The notes beneath the pieces were generated by a model that saw only the letters and a list, made by a program, of their open reading frames with translations, did no database searches and was not told where the DNA came from. Made by a program: the position numbers and the translations under genes. Below, piece after piece: positions 22,412-34,476 of a DNA stretch of 64,000 nucleotides. Source of the stretch: Thinopyrum elongatum (Eukaryota > Streptophyta > Magnoliopsida > Poales > Poaceae). The stretch lies in assembly GCA_011799875.1 (NCBI GenBank), contig CM022298.1, positions 726,298,181 to 726,362,180 of the forward strand, written 5' to 3'. The number at the start of each line of letters is the position of its first letter. The stretch's first letter is position 1.

Positions 22412-25400
22412 ATGGCGGGTCCAGACGTTTCCGGTGGTAGCAAGTCGCCGCCAACTCCGCGGGCACGGGTCTCCGACGGCAACGAGCTTGCCGTGGCTGA
22501 GAGGTCCATGGCGCGGATGGCTCGCGACACCGGCAGCGCGGCGTGGCCGCAGCTGACGAGGACCAACTACACCGACTGGGCTGTCCTCATGCAGGTCATG
22601 ATGGAGGGACGGCATCTCTGGGACGCCGTCCAGACGGGCACAGCCGAGCGCAGCGAGGATCGCCTGGCGCTCGAGGCAATTCTTCGGGGGGTGCCACCGG
22701 AGATGGGGCCGACGCTCGCCGCCAAGGCGACGGTGAAGGAGGCCTGGGAATCCCTGAAGACGATGAGGCTTGGGGTGGCACGAGTGCGCGAGGCGAAGCT
22801 CGCGACCCTCACCAAGCAGTACGGCGACATCAAGTTCGCCGACGGCGAGTCGGTGGACGAATTTGCCATGCGCCTCACAGCAATGGTGGCTCAGATGGCG
22901 CAGCTCGGTGAGGCAATTCCTGAAAAAAGAGTGGTTAGAAAATTTCTTTCAGTAGTACCCAAGCAGTTCTCGCACATTGCTTTGTCGATCGAGACTCTAG
23001 TTGATCTCGACACGCTTCCCGTCGAGGAGCTGACTGGGAGACTGAAGGCGGCGGAGGAACGCCATGAGCTGCACCAGGCCACCGACAGCATGGGGCGCCT
23101 GCTTCTCACTGAAGAGGAGTGGCACGCCCGCCTCAAGAGTGGCGATCCACACGCTGGCGGCTCGGGCTCCGGCTCGTCTCGAGGCCGGCGCGGGAGAGGT
23201 CGCGGGCGCCGCGGCGGCGGCGGTGGACGCGGCCAGAACGGGGGTGCTGGCAGAGGACACGCCGGTGGCTCCGGCGCCGGCAACGACGACGATCGCGACC
23301 GGTGCCACTACTGCAACATCCCAGGGCACTGGAAGCGCGACTGTCGCAAGAAGAAGCGCGATGAGGAAGCCAAGGCACTCCTCGCGCAGGGGAACGCCGG
23401 CGACGACGCCGACCCAACGCACCTCCTCATGGCGCAGGTGTGCCAGCTGTCCGTAGACATCGGCGATCACGGCGATCGAGTCGAGCTGCATGAAGAGCGC
23501 ATCGAGGCTCACCTCGGCCTGGCCACGGACGAGCACACCGGCGTGTGGTTCCTGGACACGGGCGCCAGCAATCACATGTCCGGCGAGGAGGGATCGTTCA
23601 GCGAGCTAGACCACCGCGTCACCGGCACAGTCAAGTTTGGCGATGGATCGGTCGTCGACATCAGGGGGCGCGGCAGCGTGCTCTTCACCGACCACACCGG
23701 CGGGCACCGCGTACTGAGCGGCGTCTACTACATCCCGCGTCTCCGGAGCAATATCATCAGCGTGGGGCAGCTTGATCAGGTCGGGTGCAGATCGGAGATC
23801 GAGCACGGCGTCTTCACTCTCTTCGATCCGCAGCGGCGCATCATCGCAAAGGTACGGCGGGCAGGCAACCGCCTGTACCCGTACCCGCTCCAGCTCGCAC
23901 GCCCTGTCTGTCTGGCTGCACGGTGCGCCACAGATGAGGCGTGGAAATGGCTTGCCAGGTTTGGGCATCTCAACTTCCAAGCCCTCCGCAAGCTAGCTCA
24001 GCAAGGGCTGGTTCGTGGCATGCCCGCTATCGACCATGTCGATCAGGTGTGCGACGGGTGCCTCGCCGGCAAACAGAGGCGCAACTCCTTTCCCGCGGAA
24101 GGCGAACTTCAGAGCTGAGGACGTTCTGGAGCTGGTTCATGGCGATCTGTGCGGGCCGATCACACCCGCAACCGCCGGAGGGCGTCGCTACTTCCTCCTC
24201 ATCGTCGACGACATGTCAATGTACATGTGGGTCACCGTACTTCGGTCCAAGGATGAGGCGGCCGGCGCGATCACGCGCTTTCAGGCGCGGGTGGAGACGG
24301 AGACGGGGCGCAAGCTGCGTGCCCTGCGGACAGACCGCGGCGGCGAGTTCACGTCCGTCGACTTCATCGATTACTGCGCGGAGCGCGGCGTACAGCGGCA
24401 GCTCACGGCGCCGTACTCGCCGCAGCAGAACGGCGTCGTGGAGCGGCGCAACCAAACCGTGGTGGCCATGGCTAGGAGCATGATGAAGGCCACGGCCATG
24501 CCCGGAGAGTTCTGGGGGGAGGCCGTCACCACCGCCGTGTTCATCCTGAACAGATCGCCGACTCGCTCTGTGATCGGCATGACGCCGTATGAGGCGTGGC
24601 ACGGCGAGCGACCAGCAGTGCACTTCCTCCGCACGTTCGGCTGCGTGGTGCACGTGAAGACGGTGAAGCCACACCAGAGCAAGCTCGACGATCGATCCAC
24701 TCCGATGGTGTTCGTCGGGTACGAGGAGGGAGGCAAGGCTTATCGAGCGTACAACCCGTCGTCCAAGCGTGTCCATGTCACGCGGGATGCAGTCTTCGAC
24801 GAGGCCGCACGCTGGAACTGGGCGGACACCGCTCATGGAGCTCAGACAGAACAAAGTGAGTTTTTCACCGTTCAGTACCCTGTCTACAAGGTGCAGATCG
24901 CTCACAATGGCGGCGAGGAAGGATCGGAGCCGCAGACGCCGTCGACGCCGCAGGCCCCAACTGACACCAATGCAGAGTCAGCGCCCGGGTCCGCGGCCAC
25001 GGCGATGCGCACGCCCTCAACAGCAGGCAGCAGTCAAGCGGCCTCCTCTGCAGAACGTACTCCTGCAGCGATCTCCACTCCGGTGGGCGTGGAGTTCGTC
25101 TCTCCGCCCTCAGGGACCCCCGTGCTCGATGCGCACGACCTCGCCCGTGCGGCTCACCGCTTTCACCGCGTCGCCGATCTCTTCGACGAGCCTGGAAGCC
25201 CGGTGCAGCACACTGAGAAGCTGCTGATCACATCTGCTGAGGAACCGAACACCTTCAGAGAAGCAGAGCGCGATCCAAGCTGGCGGAGGGCAATGCTCGA
25301 GGAGATGGGGTCCATCGAGGAGAACGGAACGTGGGAGCTGGCGGATCTTCCCGCCGGCCACCACGCCATCGGCGTGAAGTGGGTCTTCCGCGTGAAGAGG

Positions 25401-26777
25401 GACGCCGCCGGGAACGTCGTCAGGCACAAGGCCCGGCTCGTCGCAAAAGGCTTTGCGCAAAGGCAGGGGATCGATTTCGATGAGGTCTTCGCTCCAGTAG
25501 CTCGACTGGAGTCTGTGCGCGTTCTGCTCGCCCTCGCCGCGCACGAGGGGTGGGCGATCCATCACATGGACGTGAAGTCGGCGTTCCTCAATGGCGACCT
25601 GGCGGAAGAAGTATATGTCCAGCAGCCGCCGGGGTTCGTCACCGCCGGCCAGGAGCACAAGGTGCTGCGACTGCGGAAGGCACTGTACGGCCTGCATCAG
25701 GCTCCGAGAGCTTGGAACGCCAAGCTCGACGCGACGCTTGTCGCCATGGGCTTCCGCCGTTGCAACTCTGAGCATGCCGTCTACGCACGTGGGTCCGGCC
25801 ACGAGCTCCTTCTTCTGGGGGTGTACGTGGACGACCTGGTGATCACCGGAGCGGACGCGAAGGAGATCGACAACTTCAAGACAGAGATGAAGGGCACGTT
25901 CAGGATGAGCGATCTCGGGCTGCTCTCTTATTACCTGGGCATTGAGGTGCGCCAGGAAGCAGCCGGGGTGACCATCGCTCAGAGCGCGTACGCCGACAAG
26001 ATTGTGGAGAGGGCTGGACTGACTGGCTGCAACCCGAGTCCGACGCCCATGGAAGCACGTCTGAAGTTGAGCAAGGGCAGCACGGCGGCTCCGACCGACG
26101 CAACAGAATACAGAAGCTTGGTGGGGACGCTGCGCTACCTCACGCACACACGGCCTGACATCACCTATGCTGTCGGCTATGTGAGCAGATTCATGGAAGC
26201 GCCCACTGTCGAACACCTGACGGCGGTGAAGCACATCATCAGATAAGTCGCGGGGACACGCAGCTTGGGCTGCCACTTCCCTCGCCGAAGAACTGGAGGA
26301 GCCAACCTCTTTGGGTACAGCGACAGCGACATGGCCGGCGACATCGACGATCGCAAGAGCACGACGGGAGCGCTGTTCTTCATTGGAGAGAGCCCCGTCA
26401 TCTGGCTGTCGCAGAAGCAGAAAGTGGTGGCCCTCTCATCTTGCGAGGCAGAGTTCATAGCGGCCACCACTGCCGCCTGTCAGGGGGTGTGGGCGGCTAG
26501 ATTGCTCGCAGAGATCACCGTCGAAAAGCTGCAGGTGCCTACGCTCCTGGTGGACAACAAGTCCGCCATTGCACTTTGCAAGAATCCTGTTCTGCATGAC
26601 AGGAGCAAGCATATTGACTTGCGCTACCACTTCATCAGAGAGTGCGTAGAAGAGGGGAAGATGGAAGTCGACTACATCAGGACTGAGGATCAGCTGGCTG
26701 ACATCCTGACGAAGCCTCTGGGACGAATCAGATTCATTCAGCTGCGTGACAAGATTGGGATGAAGAAAATAATGTAG
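22412..26777 (+). pseudogene. Copia gag-pol polyprotein with one frameshift and one stop
   Basis: ATG at 22412. The gag/UBN2 region (TRTNYTDWAVLMQVM) is followed by a glycine/arginine-rich linker and a CCHC zinc knuckle (CHYCNIPGHWKRDC). Protease is WFLDTGASNHMSG. The integrase has an HHCC region ending [11 protein letters not shown] and a DDE core ([28 protein letters not shown]). The reverse transcriptase has [12 protein letters not shown] and YVDDL. RNase H runs from YSDSDMAGD to the end (DILTKPLG). The frame breaks near 24090-24100, where an extra base puts a TGA at 24116-24118; homology resumes in the next frame. TAA at 26244-26246 stands where the family has Tyr (HIIRY). Otherwise every domain is intact. 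Confidence 0.93.
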
Positions 26778-26787
26778 GCAGACTAGA

Positions 26788-26801
26788 GTTTAGGGGGTGA
26801 T
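26788..26801 (+). other. Polypurine tract of the Copia element
   Basis: Purine-rich GTTTAGGGGGTGAT lies directly before the 3' LTR, the usual start of plus-strand DNA synthesis. Confidence 0.6.
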
Positions 26802-27151
26802 TGTTGTATAAACCCAAGTCTGCAGGTTTTAGGCTAGTGTCGTTTGTTTTTCTTCAGTTTCGTCAGGTAGTTTCAGATAGCGAGATTAGCTCGTTTTCTG
26901 TTGGAGTTTGAACGAGTCCTGCGCCCCCTCCAGATCGCTCGTGGGATGGCACGAGCACCACGATCGGTGGTGGCGCAATGTAAGGGGCCACGACCCCGTT
27001 TTCCTTGTTGCTTTCGGAAATAAAGAGGAGAGAAGAAGAGCAGAAAAGCTGTAAGTTTTATGCAGCGTCAAACCTCCCTGTTCTTCCTGTCACCTGAGTT
27101 TCAGAGAGAGATCGAGGTGAGGTGAGAGAGATAGGCTAGAATTTGCCAACA
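26802..27151 (+). repeat. Copia 3' LTR
   Basis: 350 bp, the same as the 5' LTR by eye. Followed by the TTCCT target duplication at 27152-27156. Confidence 0.93.
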
Positions 27152-27156
27152 TTCCT

Positions 27157-27353
27157 TCTGCGTGTCCACGAGGGAGCACCCGGAGCTCAGTCAGGGCCGG
27201 CTGCGTCTACTAAACCGACGATGATCTGGGGCCATACAAGGATGCTCGTAACTGCTACTACAATGGCATTGGGGTATTCAGCCTCAAGGAGGCAGCCGGG
27301 AGATGGTCGAGGGCCTTGGGCGGTGTGGTTCATGCCTTCCATCCCATGATGAT
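27157..27353 (+). pseudogene. F-box/DUF295 gene copy 1, 3' part
   Basis: Continues copy 1 beyond the Copia insertion: CVSTREHPEL-like sequence, then TDDDLGPYKDARNCYYNGIG and VFSLKEAAGRWSRALG, the standard DUF295 C-terminus. It has a stop (TAA, about 27211-27213) and a frame change. The normal ending (SWPPPAWF-like) is missing, so the 3' end is degraded too. Confidence 0.75.
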
Positions 27354-28765
27354 TGATACTGTGACTGATTTCATAGCTGTTGGGGTGGGTTAAGTGCTAC
27401 CATGTTATGTGCATTACTACAGTACAGATGCAGTAACAGGCTTCTGAATCTGAAGTAAGCAAACAGTTCGGCTCGATTTTCAGTAAAAAACTCAGGAAAC
27501 AGTTTGATTTTCAGCTTCTTCTTTTGGCCTTCCAGATTGTGGCATAGTAAACAAAGGTGGCCCTTTTAGGTTGCTTTTTAAGTTTTCTGAGGGAACAGTT
27601 TAATTAGTATGCATGTCTCAGATTTAATTTTATGCTATGATGATTGCAACCAATATTAGTAAGTAATTATTGCCTTCTGTGGTTTCTGGATGAAGAGATT
27701 TAATTCAGAACTAAACAGAGGAGAACAGTACTTATAATGATTTATTCCAAACTGCAACAAAGCTAACAAGCTGCACTTGTTTTCCTTTCCAGGATGGATA
27801 GATTGTTTCAAAAGGGAGTTATTGCAGTGTGTGGCAGAGCTTAGCTAAGGTAGTGTCTTGCTGATGTTGATGCTAGTGGTTGGCTGGGTTTGTTTGCCGG
27901 GTTCAGAATAGCATTCTGTGTTTGTGTTTTGCCTTTTGATTGTTTCAAACTGCAACCAAGTTGTTATAGTATGCATCATACACAAACTCTGGAATATGTC
28001 ATAGCATGCATGATCACGGCACTGTATCTTGAATATCTGACTACCTCTTGATGAGCATGCAGATTTGTGGGGTAGGGGTGTTGAGAGGGTGGCATTTCTG
28101 TTGCTAATTGAGTAGCATCCTCTGCTTTCATTTACCAGCAGAGCACAGCTATTGCTGCAGTGCACTTTTCTCAAGATATATACATACTGAGGTATGGTAA
28201 CAAGTAAATAGAACATTTGGAAACAAAATATAATTGAAGATACGCAACAACCAACAAGGAGCAGGTAGCATCATAAATTAGGATTTCTACTATCTAGTTT
28301 GCTGAAGCAGGTTGCAGGGGCCAGATTTCTACTTCCATAAATTAAACTAAATGCCGTTTTTAGTTCTGATGATGGGTGGCAGGAAGCTGCACTTCGAGAT
28401 GCAGGCTTGTACAATTGAGAGTGAATTAGGATTAGTTTGGACAGTGAGCAGAGGTTAGCTAAGGAGATATTCTATATTATTTAATTATAAGTGCTGCTGC
28501 TCATACATGTTGGTGCTGGTGCTTTGGGTGATTTGAGAGCCTGAAGCCGGCTTACTGCATTTTTTTTAAAGACAGTGTTTGGGGTTCATGAGTACTGAAA
28601 ACAATTTGTGTTTGTTTCAAACTGCAACCATAGTTTGTTTTTAATTTTGGAATGTTCAACATCGGTTTTCTTGGCTGCCTATTTGTATAGCTATAGGCAG
28701 GAGTACCACCATCCTCTGTTTTTCCACCAGCAGAGCATCACCGTTACCAAACATCTCTTAAGATG
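27354..28765. other. Non-coding duplicated spacer
   Basis: No gene. 27480-28100 is collinear with 38530-39260: shared AACAAAGGTGGCCCTTTTA, ATTTTATGCTATGATGATTG, ACCAATATTAGTAAGTAATT and TGCAACCAAGTTG. 28330-28480 matches 39400-39540. This is a segmental duplication of intergenic DNA. Confidence 0.65.
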
Positions 28766-28767
28766 TA

Positions 28768-28848
28768 CTCCCTCCGTCCCATAATATAAGAGCGTTTTTT
28801 AAACTAGTGTAGTGTCAAAAACGCTCTTATATTATGGGACGGAGGAAG
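28768..28848. mobile_element. Stowaway MITE (81 bp)
   Basis: Starts CTCCCTCCGTCCCATAATAT and ends with the inverse (ATATTATGGGACGGAGGAAG). TA dinucleotides flank it at 28766-28767 and 28849-28850. The two halves pair almost fully into a hairpin around AAACTAGTGTAGTG. Confidence 0.92.
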
Positions 28849-29100
28849 TATTTACATACCCGCTTTATCATCAGTAATTAAAGAGAACAGTTGGATATTC
28901 TTGGAGTTCCAATGTTGTATCTCAAACTGCAACACACTAATCGTTTATTTTTTATGAAAGATCGATCGATCCAAATTTTGGTCGCTGCTTATGTAGTGGG
29001 GAAATAACGGTTCAGTTCACGGCGTGCTTCAGAATTACTTCCATGGCTGCAATATCAGGCTTGATCAGTACATCTGAGGACGATCTGGGGACACGCAGCA

Positions 29101-29260
29101 TGTTAGAATACGTATAGGACTAGAGATAGACAAGGATTCTACATATCATCTTGTACTCCAAGTCATAGGCTTCTTGCCCTCTAAGTCTTGTACACCTATA
29201 TAATCCCATGAGGGTCACATCAATACAACACAATATTCATCCATCCTACAATTTTCTACA
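29101..29260 (+). mobile_element. Short LTR-like insertion (possible solo LTR)
   Basis: 160 bp with TGTTAGAATACG...TTTTCTACA ends, TATATAATCCCATGAGG in the middle (promoter-like) and CAATACAACACAATATTC near the end, the typical look of a small Copia LTR. No target duplication was found (CAGCA before, CTGCG after), so it may be truncated or recombined. Confidence 0.5.
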
Positions 29261-29341
29261 CTGCGCCATCATCAACTGCGTCTCTGATGTGTCGGCACCT
29301 AGGGCGGTGACTACGTCCCCTTCTGGTGCCTTCCTTGTCTC

Positions 29342-29492
29342 TCCTCTATTCAGCAAACTCTACTATGACGACCAGCATGCCGTCGGCGCCAGGGTGTTCA
29401 GACTCAAGGATGGCAGGGTGGAGGAGGTCAAGGGTCTTGGGCGGTACCGGAGCTGGCCGCCGCCGGCGTCGTTCATATCTTGGCTGGTTTAA
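29342..29492 (+). pseudogene. F-box/DUF295 gene copy 2, C-terminal remnant
   Basis: Open frame with KLYYDDQHAVGARVFRLKDG and VKGLGRYRSWPPPASFISWL, then TAA at 29490-29492. This is the DUF295 C-terminus in good condition, but everything upstream (F-box and propeller) is missing. The LTR-like piece at 29101-29260 and unrelated sequence stand in its place. Confidence 0.75.
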
Positions 29493-30589
29493 CTTGTAAG
29501 GTTGAAACAAAATCAGCGTGTTGTTATGTGCGTTACTACAGTACAGATGCAGTAGCAAGCGTCAGAATTAAGTAAACAGTTTGGTTTGCACCTTGTTCTT
29601 CTTTTCGCATTTCTAATCGCAACACAACAAACAAAGGTGGCCATTTTAGAGTGAGTTTAAGGGTTGTTTTGAAGGTTTATTTGGAGGAAAGAAACAGTTT
29701 AATTGGACTTAACTTTATACTCACCAACAGAGAATGTGCTTGTGCTGCTGATGCTGGTGCTGGTGCTTGGTGTGACTTCAGAGCTGAAGCCTGTTAGTGC
29801 ACATTTTTGTTAACAAGACTTCAGAGCTGATGTTTGGGGTTTCAGAAGTAAGGTAAAAACTATAGTTGGTTTGAAGCAGGATTCATACTACTCCTTATGT
29901 ATTCGTTTTTCCTTGTGATTGTTTCAAACTGCAACAATCGCATGTTTTTTTCTTTTTGAATGGTCAACGGGGGAACCGTCGTTTGGGTACCATCATGTGT
30001 TTTCCACCAGCAGAGCACCACATTTGCTCCACATCTTCAAGATGTATAGTCATACTCAGCTATTTAACAGTAACTACAGAAAACTGTTGGATCTCTTTAC
30101 AGTTCCTTGTTGAGTCTCAAACTGTAACGAACTAATCGGGACTTTTTGTTTTCTTTTTACAAAAGATGGATCGGGAAATTAACGGTTCAGTTCGCGACGC
30201 GCTTCAGAATTACTTCCAAGTTTGCAATATCAGTCTTCAGTCCATCCTTGGCAATATCATAGAGGAATATATATATACAGGTCTTGGGTCGCTGGCAGGA
30301 GATAAGAATTACAGGTATCAGATCCCTTAGCTTGTGTTGCTTTGTGGGTGTGCCCTGCTTTTGTGCTTTTATTTAGTTTAGGCTCTTCCCTTTTCTCTTT
30401 TTCCGGTTGTTAACATGTTGGATGTCTAAACTTTTCCTTCTTAATATAATACATGAAGCTCTCCTGCGTATTCTATTCTAGGAAAAAAGGGAGAAGGAAA
30501 CGCACCTCCGAAAGGGCCTCTCACCACGTATGAAAATGCAGAAAGAACCTCTCGCCGTGGGAAGGAAGCTTCCTAAAGGAACTGGAGAT
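29493..30589. other. Non-coding spacer upstream of NLR copy 2
   Basis: Contains the second copy of the duplicated spacer (29980-30240) and the recurrent TTGTTTCAAACTGCAAC motif. 30400-30590 is probably the promoter region of NLR copy 2. No gene supported. Confidence 0.45.
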
Positions 30590-30718
30590 GCCTGCCATAC
30601 ACTAACTCAGTTTCCCACTCCCATCCAACATTTCTCTCACCCTCCTCTTTGTCCACCTCCTGCTGCGACTGGGCATTTGACAGAGAGCGCTCGTCGACAG
30701 CAACCAGCACTGATCCAG
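30590..30718 (+). other. Putative 5' UTR exon of NLR copy 2
   Basis: Ends CTGATCCAG before a GTGAGC donor at 30719. It aligns with 42880-42942 upstream of NLR copy 3 (both contain GAGCGCTC). The intron that follows (30719-31338) ends TTGCTTGCAG, and its body matches 42943-43498. Coordinates of the left end are approximate. Confidence 0.55.
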
Positions 30719-31369
30719 GTGAGCTTTCTTCTATGGTTTTGATTTCTTATCCTGCGTTCAACATACACCTGTTTTTTCTGTGTGTTGTTACAAGTAGAAT
30801 CCCGGCCATCTATTTTACCTTACAACGAAGCTTTTTTCAACCTGGGGACGAGGTTGATGGGGGGACAGAACTAGAGAAGAGAGGAACAAGCAGAACACTA
30901 TTATGAAGATGTGAAGTATAGAGAAGATAGTTTTTCATCTACTGCTTCCAGAATCACATAAACAAATTCATAAAAAGAGGGACATCTCTTTCATATTTCA
31001 GCTCCATCATGTTCCTCCCAACGCTCTTTTTCTCAGTTCAGTTCTGTATGTGAATAAATCTCACATGAACATCGCAGTACATATTTCTTGACATATATAT
31101 TGAGTAAAGCGTGCATGATTTCTATTCAAAGTAAAGTATCCTTGTCCGTAATTGCAAAAGCCATATCGAACTTTTTAACTTTATTTTCAACTTCATGATG
31201 TTTCTTCTGACGTTTTATGCGAATTTTTGGTGGAAACGTATCTGCAGAATATAATTACTATAGTCAACTTGTTGTATACTCACCACTTCAAAAATTACTC
31301 CTCCCATAATGCTAATTGTGTCCACTGTTTGCTTGCAGGGCGAAAATAGATATCAAGACTCCAACCACC

Positions 31370-34300
31370 ATGAGCTTATCGGCTGCCATTGGGGTCATCA
31401 GTGGATTCAATGAATGTGCCACTTTGTGGCAGTGGGCCAAATCTGCCATTTCATCTCTTCACTCCAGATGGAGTGGCTCAGAGGAGCAAAGTCTCCAGGA
31501 TCGTGTATTGCAGTTGGAGAGTAGCCTACAACTTCTCAAAGATACTCTTCCTGCAATGCACGACCTCATTAATAAAGCAGAGTGGAGAAGCCACGAACAC
31601 GGTGTGGCCAAACTCCTCCCAAATCTCAAGGATGCAGTGTCTGAGGCCGAGGACCTTCTTGACGAGTTCACATGGTACGAGAAGAAGGTGCAAGTAGAGG
31701 GTGATACAAGCCAATCTCCTTTCACTGAATTCTTTGATACGGTCATCCCAGGCAGCTTCAACAAACTGAATGGTGTCCAGATTAGGATGAATCATCTTTT
31801 GATTCAGCTTGATAATATTGGGCTTCGTGGAGTTACACAATGCTTTGACAAATTAGTCAGACTGGAGACCACCTCTTTGCCAAATGAAAAAAAATATTTG
31901 GTCGTGACAAGGAGCTGGAACAGATACTGGGATTTCTCAATGTACCTAAAATTTCAAAACGCAAGAGAGCAACTATTTCAATCAATGCATCAACAAGCGC
32001 ACCATCAAGCAACCAAGTTGACGATGAATCAAGAATATCGAGCCTTCCTGTTTTGCCAATAGTTGGAATTGGTGGTGTTGGAAAGACTACTTCGGCCCAA
32101 CATATATCCATCAACCAACGAGTGAAGTCTTTCTTTGACCTTATAATTTGGATATGTGTCTCAGATAACTTTGATGTCAAGAGGTTAACCAAAGAGGTCA
32201 TACAATCATGTACTGGAATGGAGGCAACAACTGATAATTTGAATTCTCTTCAGCATGCTCTTTGTAAGCATTTGAACAACAGAAGGTTATTGATAGTCCT
32301 TGATGACACGTGGGATGATGCCTTGAAGGAAAATGGACAGTGTTGGAAGAGGTTTGTGCACCTTTTCGAAGTGTCCAAGAGGGAAGTGCGATGCTGGTCA
32401 GCACTAGGTGTCCAAAGGTTGCCATGGGGATGCGCACAATTGAGCCCATTATATTAGAAGGTCTAAGTGATGTTGTCTTTTGGAACTTCTTCAAATTGTG
32501 CATGTTTGGATCCGAGGGTTCTAACAATGACCCTGAGTTAGAACATATTGGTAGAAGAATACTTCCGAAATTGAAGGGTTCCCCTTTGGCCGCCAAAACT
32601 CTGGGACGCATGTTAAGCATGGACCTTCGAGCATCACATTGGAATTTTATACTTGAGAGTGAACTGTGGGAGTTGAGACAAGAAGAGACGGACATTTTGC
32701 CTGCCCTTTGGTTGAGCTACATGTATTTACCATTCTATTTGAAGCAATGCTTCTCGTTTTATGCAGTGTACCCCAAAGATTACAAATTTGAGAAGGCATT
32801 CTTAGCTGAGATTTGGGTAGCAGAGGGCTTTGTAGAACATCAGGGTGCTCTTCCAATTCAAGATATTGGCTGTCAGTATTTTGAAGATCTTGTAGCGCGG
32901 TCCTTCTTTCAAGAAGTTAGTGGCAGATATGTAATCCATGACTTGCTGCATGACATGGCACAAATGGTTTTAGAGCATGACTGCTTCATCTTAAGAAATA
33001 AGAATGACTTTGATAAAGTTCCCCAGAATGTTCGTCACATGTACATATTCCATAGCAGTGACTTTGACGATTCCAATTTGTTGAGACTATGCAAGTACAC
33101 AAAGCTGCGTACCATTATTTGCAAGAAGAATTTACGGGAAAAAAAATGGGCTTTGTAATGGACCAATGGTGTGCTAAACTTCTGTGTATGCGTGTGATTT
33201 CGTGTGCCTTCACAAATGAGTTACCAGATAGTATTGGCAACTGGAAGCATCTTCGGTACCTTGAAATCTCCCTAGTGTGTCCATTGAAGAGGATTCCTTC
33301 AACTTTCTGTTGGCTGTATAATCTGCGGATTTTATATGCCAAAAAATGCAAGCTAGAATGCTTGCCAAGTGACTTTGGTAAGTTGATCAGTTTACAGAAA
33401 TTCGAATCACATGGATTGCCATATTATGCTGGGGGTCACATGACTCTTGATTCAGCCAATGGGCCGGGACAAGCAGGAATCAGGTTAATGGACACTTGGA
33501 GATATGTAATGTTGACATGCTAAGTAAGGATCATGCAAGAGAAGCTGAACTGAAGAATAAGAAATATATTGACAAGTTGACGTTGAATATGCATTCACAG
33601 GGGTCTCAAACCATCCAGCACAATGTGATAGTAGCGCTTGAAGTTCTCCAACCTCCTATCACTATCAAGTCTTTGTTCCTCCAGAATTATGCCGGTGTCT
33701 CGCTCCCAAGCTGGTTTCAGCCACAAAACTTGCCAAGCTTGAACTCACTTACTTTTAAACACTGTGATGGACTCAAGAGCCTGTCATTTTCCATGATCAC
33801 ACCGAGTATAAAATTAAATGAGATACACACAGTTGGCACTTTCAGGTCCCTGACAGACCTAACCATTTGGGGTTGCGGAAATATGTCAAGCCTTGAACAT
33901 TTTCTGTATCCAGATTATTTCCCAGCCATTAAGAGAATAAGAATTATTTCTTACTATATGTTAACTTCAGTACCTACCAAAAAGTTTGGGGATTTTCATT
34001 TCCTTGAAGAACTGGATGTGCGCCGTTGTCCAAACATCTGCCTACAAAGATTGGTTTCACCGTCCCTTAAGGAGCTTAGTCTGCGGGATTCTGTTCTCTT
34101 TTACAAAATTGACTGGTGCTCCCTCACCTACTTTCGCTTACATTGTGGTTCTGTCACATCCATCCAACTACAAATGTGGAGTCTTCCGTCTCTACGGGAG
34201 CTAACCATTAGGTGTTCGTCACTTACATCTATTGGAGGAAGCATTACAGCATTATCGTCCCTTAATGTCCTAAGTATTTCTCATTGTTCTGAATTGTCAA

Positions 34301-34476
34301 CCCTTGACGATCTCCTAATACAAGAATACCTACCTGCTATTGAGAAAATTCACGTGGAATATTGTCGCAACTTAGTGTCCCTGCCAGTTGAAAGGCTTGT
34401 GAATTTTCATTCTCTGAAAGATCTGCTGGTTCATGATTGCCGAAGTCTCAACTGACAAATGGGTCTGGTGTTGCCA
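31370..34476 (+). pseudogene. CC-NBS-LRR gene copy 2 (broken and truncated)
   Basis: ATG at 31370 (CCACCATGA), 31 bases after the acceptor at 31338. Coiled-coil: KDAVSEAEDLLDEF. P-loop GIGGVGKTT at 32065-32091, although the next residue is Ser instead of Leu. Kinase-2 is LLIVLDDTW, with Thr where others have Val or Met. GSPLAAKTLG, YPKDYKF and VIHDLLHDMA are present. Lesions: a base lost near 31890 in an A-run, a T lost near 32352, a shift near 33137, a deletion of about 27 bp plus a shift near 33490, and TGG to TGA at 34453-34455. Homology to copies 1 and 3 ends abruptly at about 34476, where a minus-strand PGG gene begins. The last LRRs and the 3' splice donor seen in the other copies are missing. 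Confidence 0.9.

Larger units (their letters stand above)
22030..27151 (+). mobile_element. Copia LTR retrotransposon, full length, 5.1 kb
   Basis: It has 350-bp LTRs that start TGTTGTATAAACC and end AATTTGCCAACA, and a 5-bp target duplication TTCCT at 22025-22029 and 27152-27156. Internal order is gag, protease, integrase, reverse transcriptase, RNase H, which defines Copia. It inserted in the same orientation as the DUF295 gene it splits. I found no difference between the two LTRs on reading, which implies a recent insertion. Confidence 0.95.
28700..30240. repeat. Direct duplication of spacer (two copies)
   Basis: 28700-29065 and 29980-30240 share TTTTCCACCAGCAGAGCA, TCTCAAACTG(C/T)AAC, ACTAATCG and AACGGTTCAGTTC followed by GCTTCAGAATTACTTCCA, in the same order. 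The first copy carries the Stowaway MITE and the second does not, so the MITE arrived after the duplication. Confidence 0.7.

Noticed and set aside
24090..24118. Programmed frameshift between gag-protease and integrase of the Copia element
   Set aside because: Plant Copia elements normally have one continuous ORF, and the break lies inside the integrase zinc region. A simple one-base insertion explains it better.
25110..26276. Long minus-strand ORF of 388 codons
   Set aside because: It is antisense to the reverse-transcriptase domain of the Copia element. GC-rich coding DNA gives long antisense frames, and the translation shows no domain.
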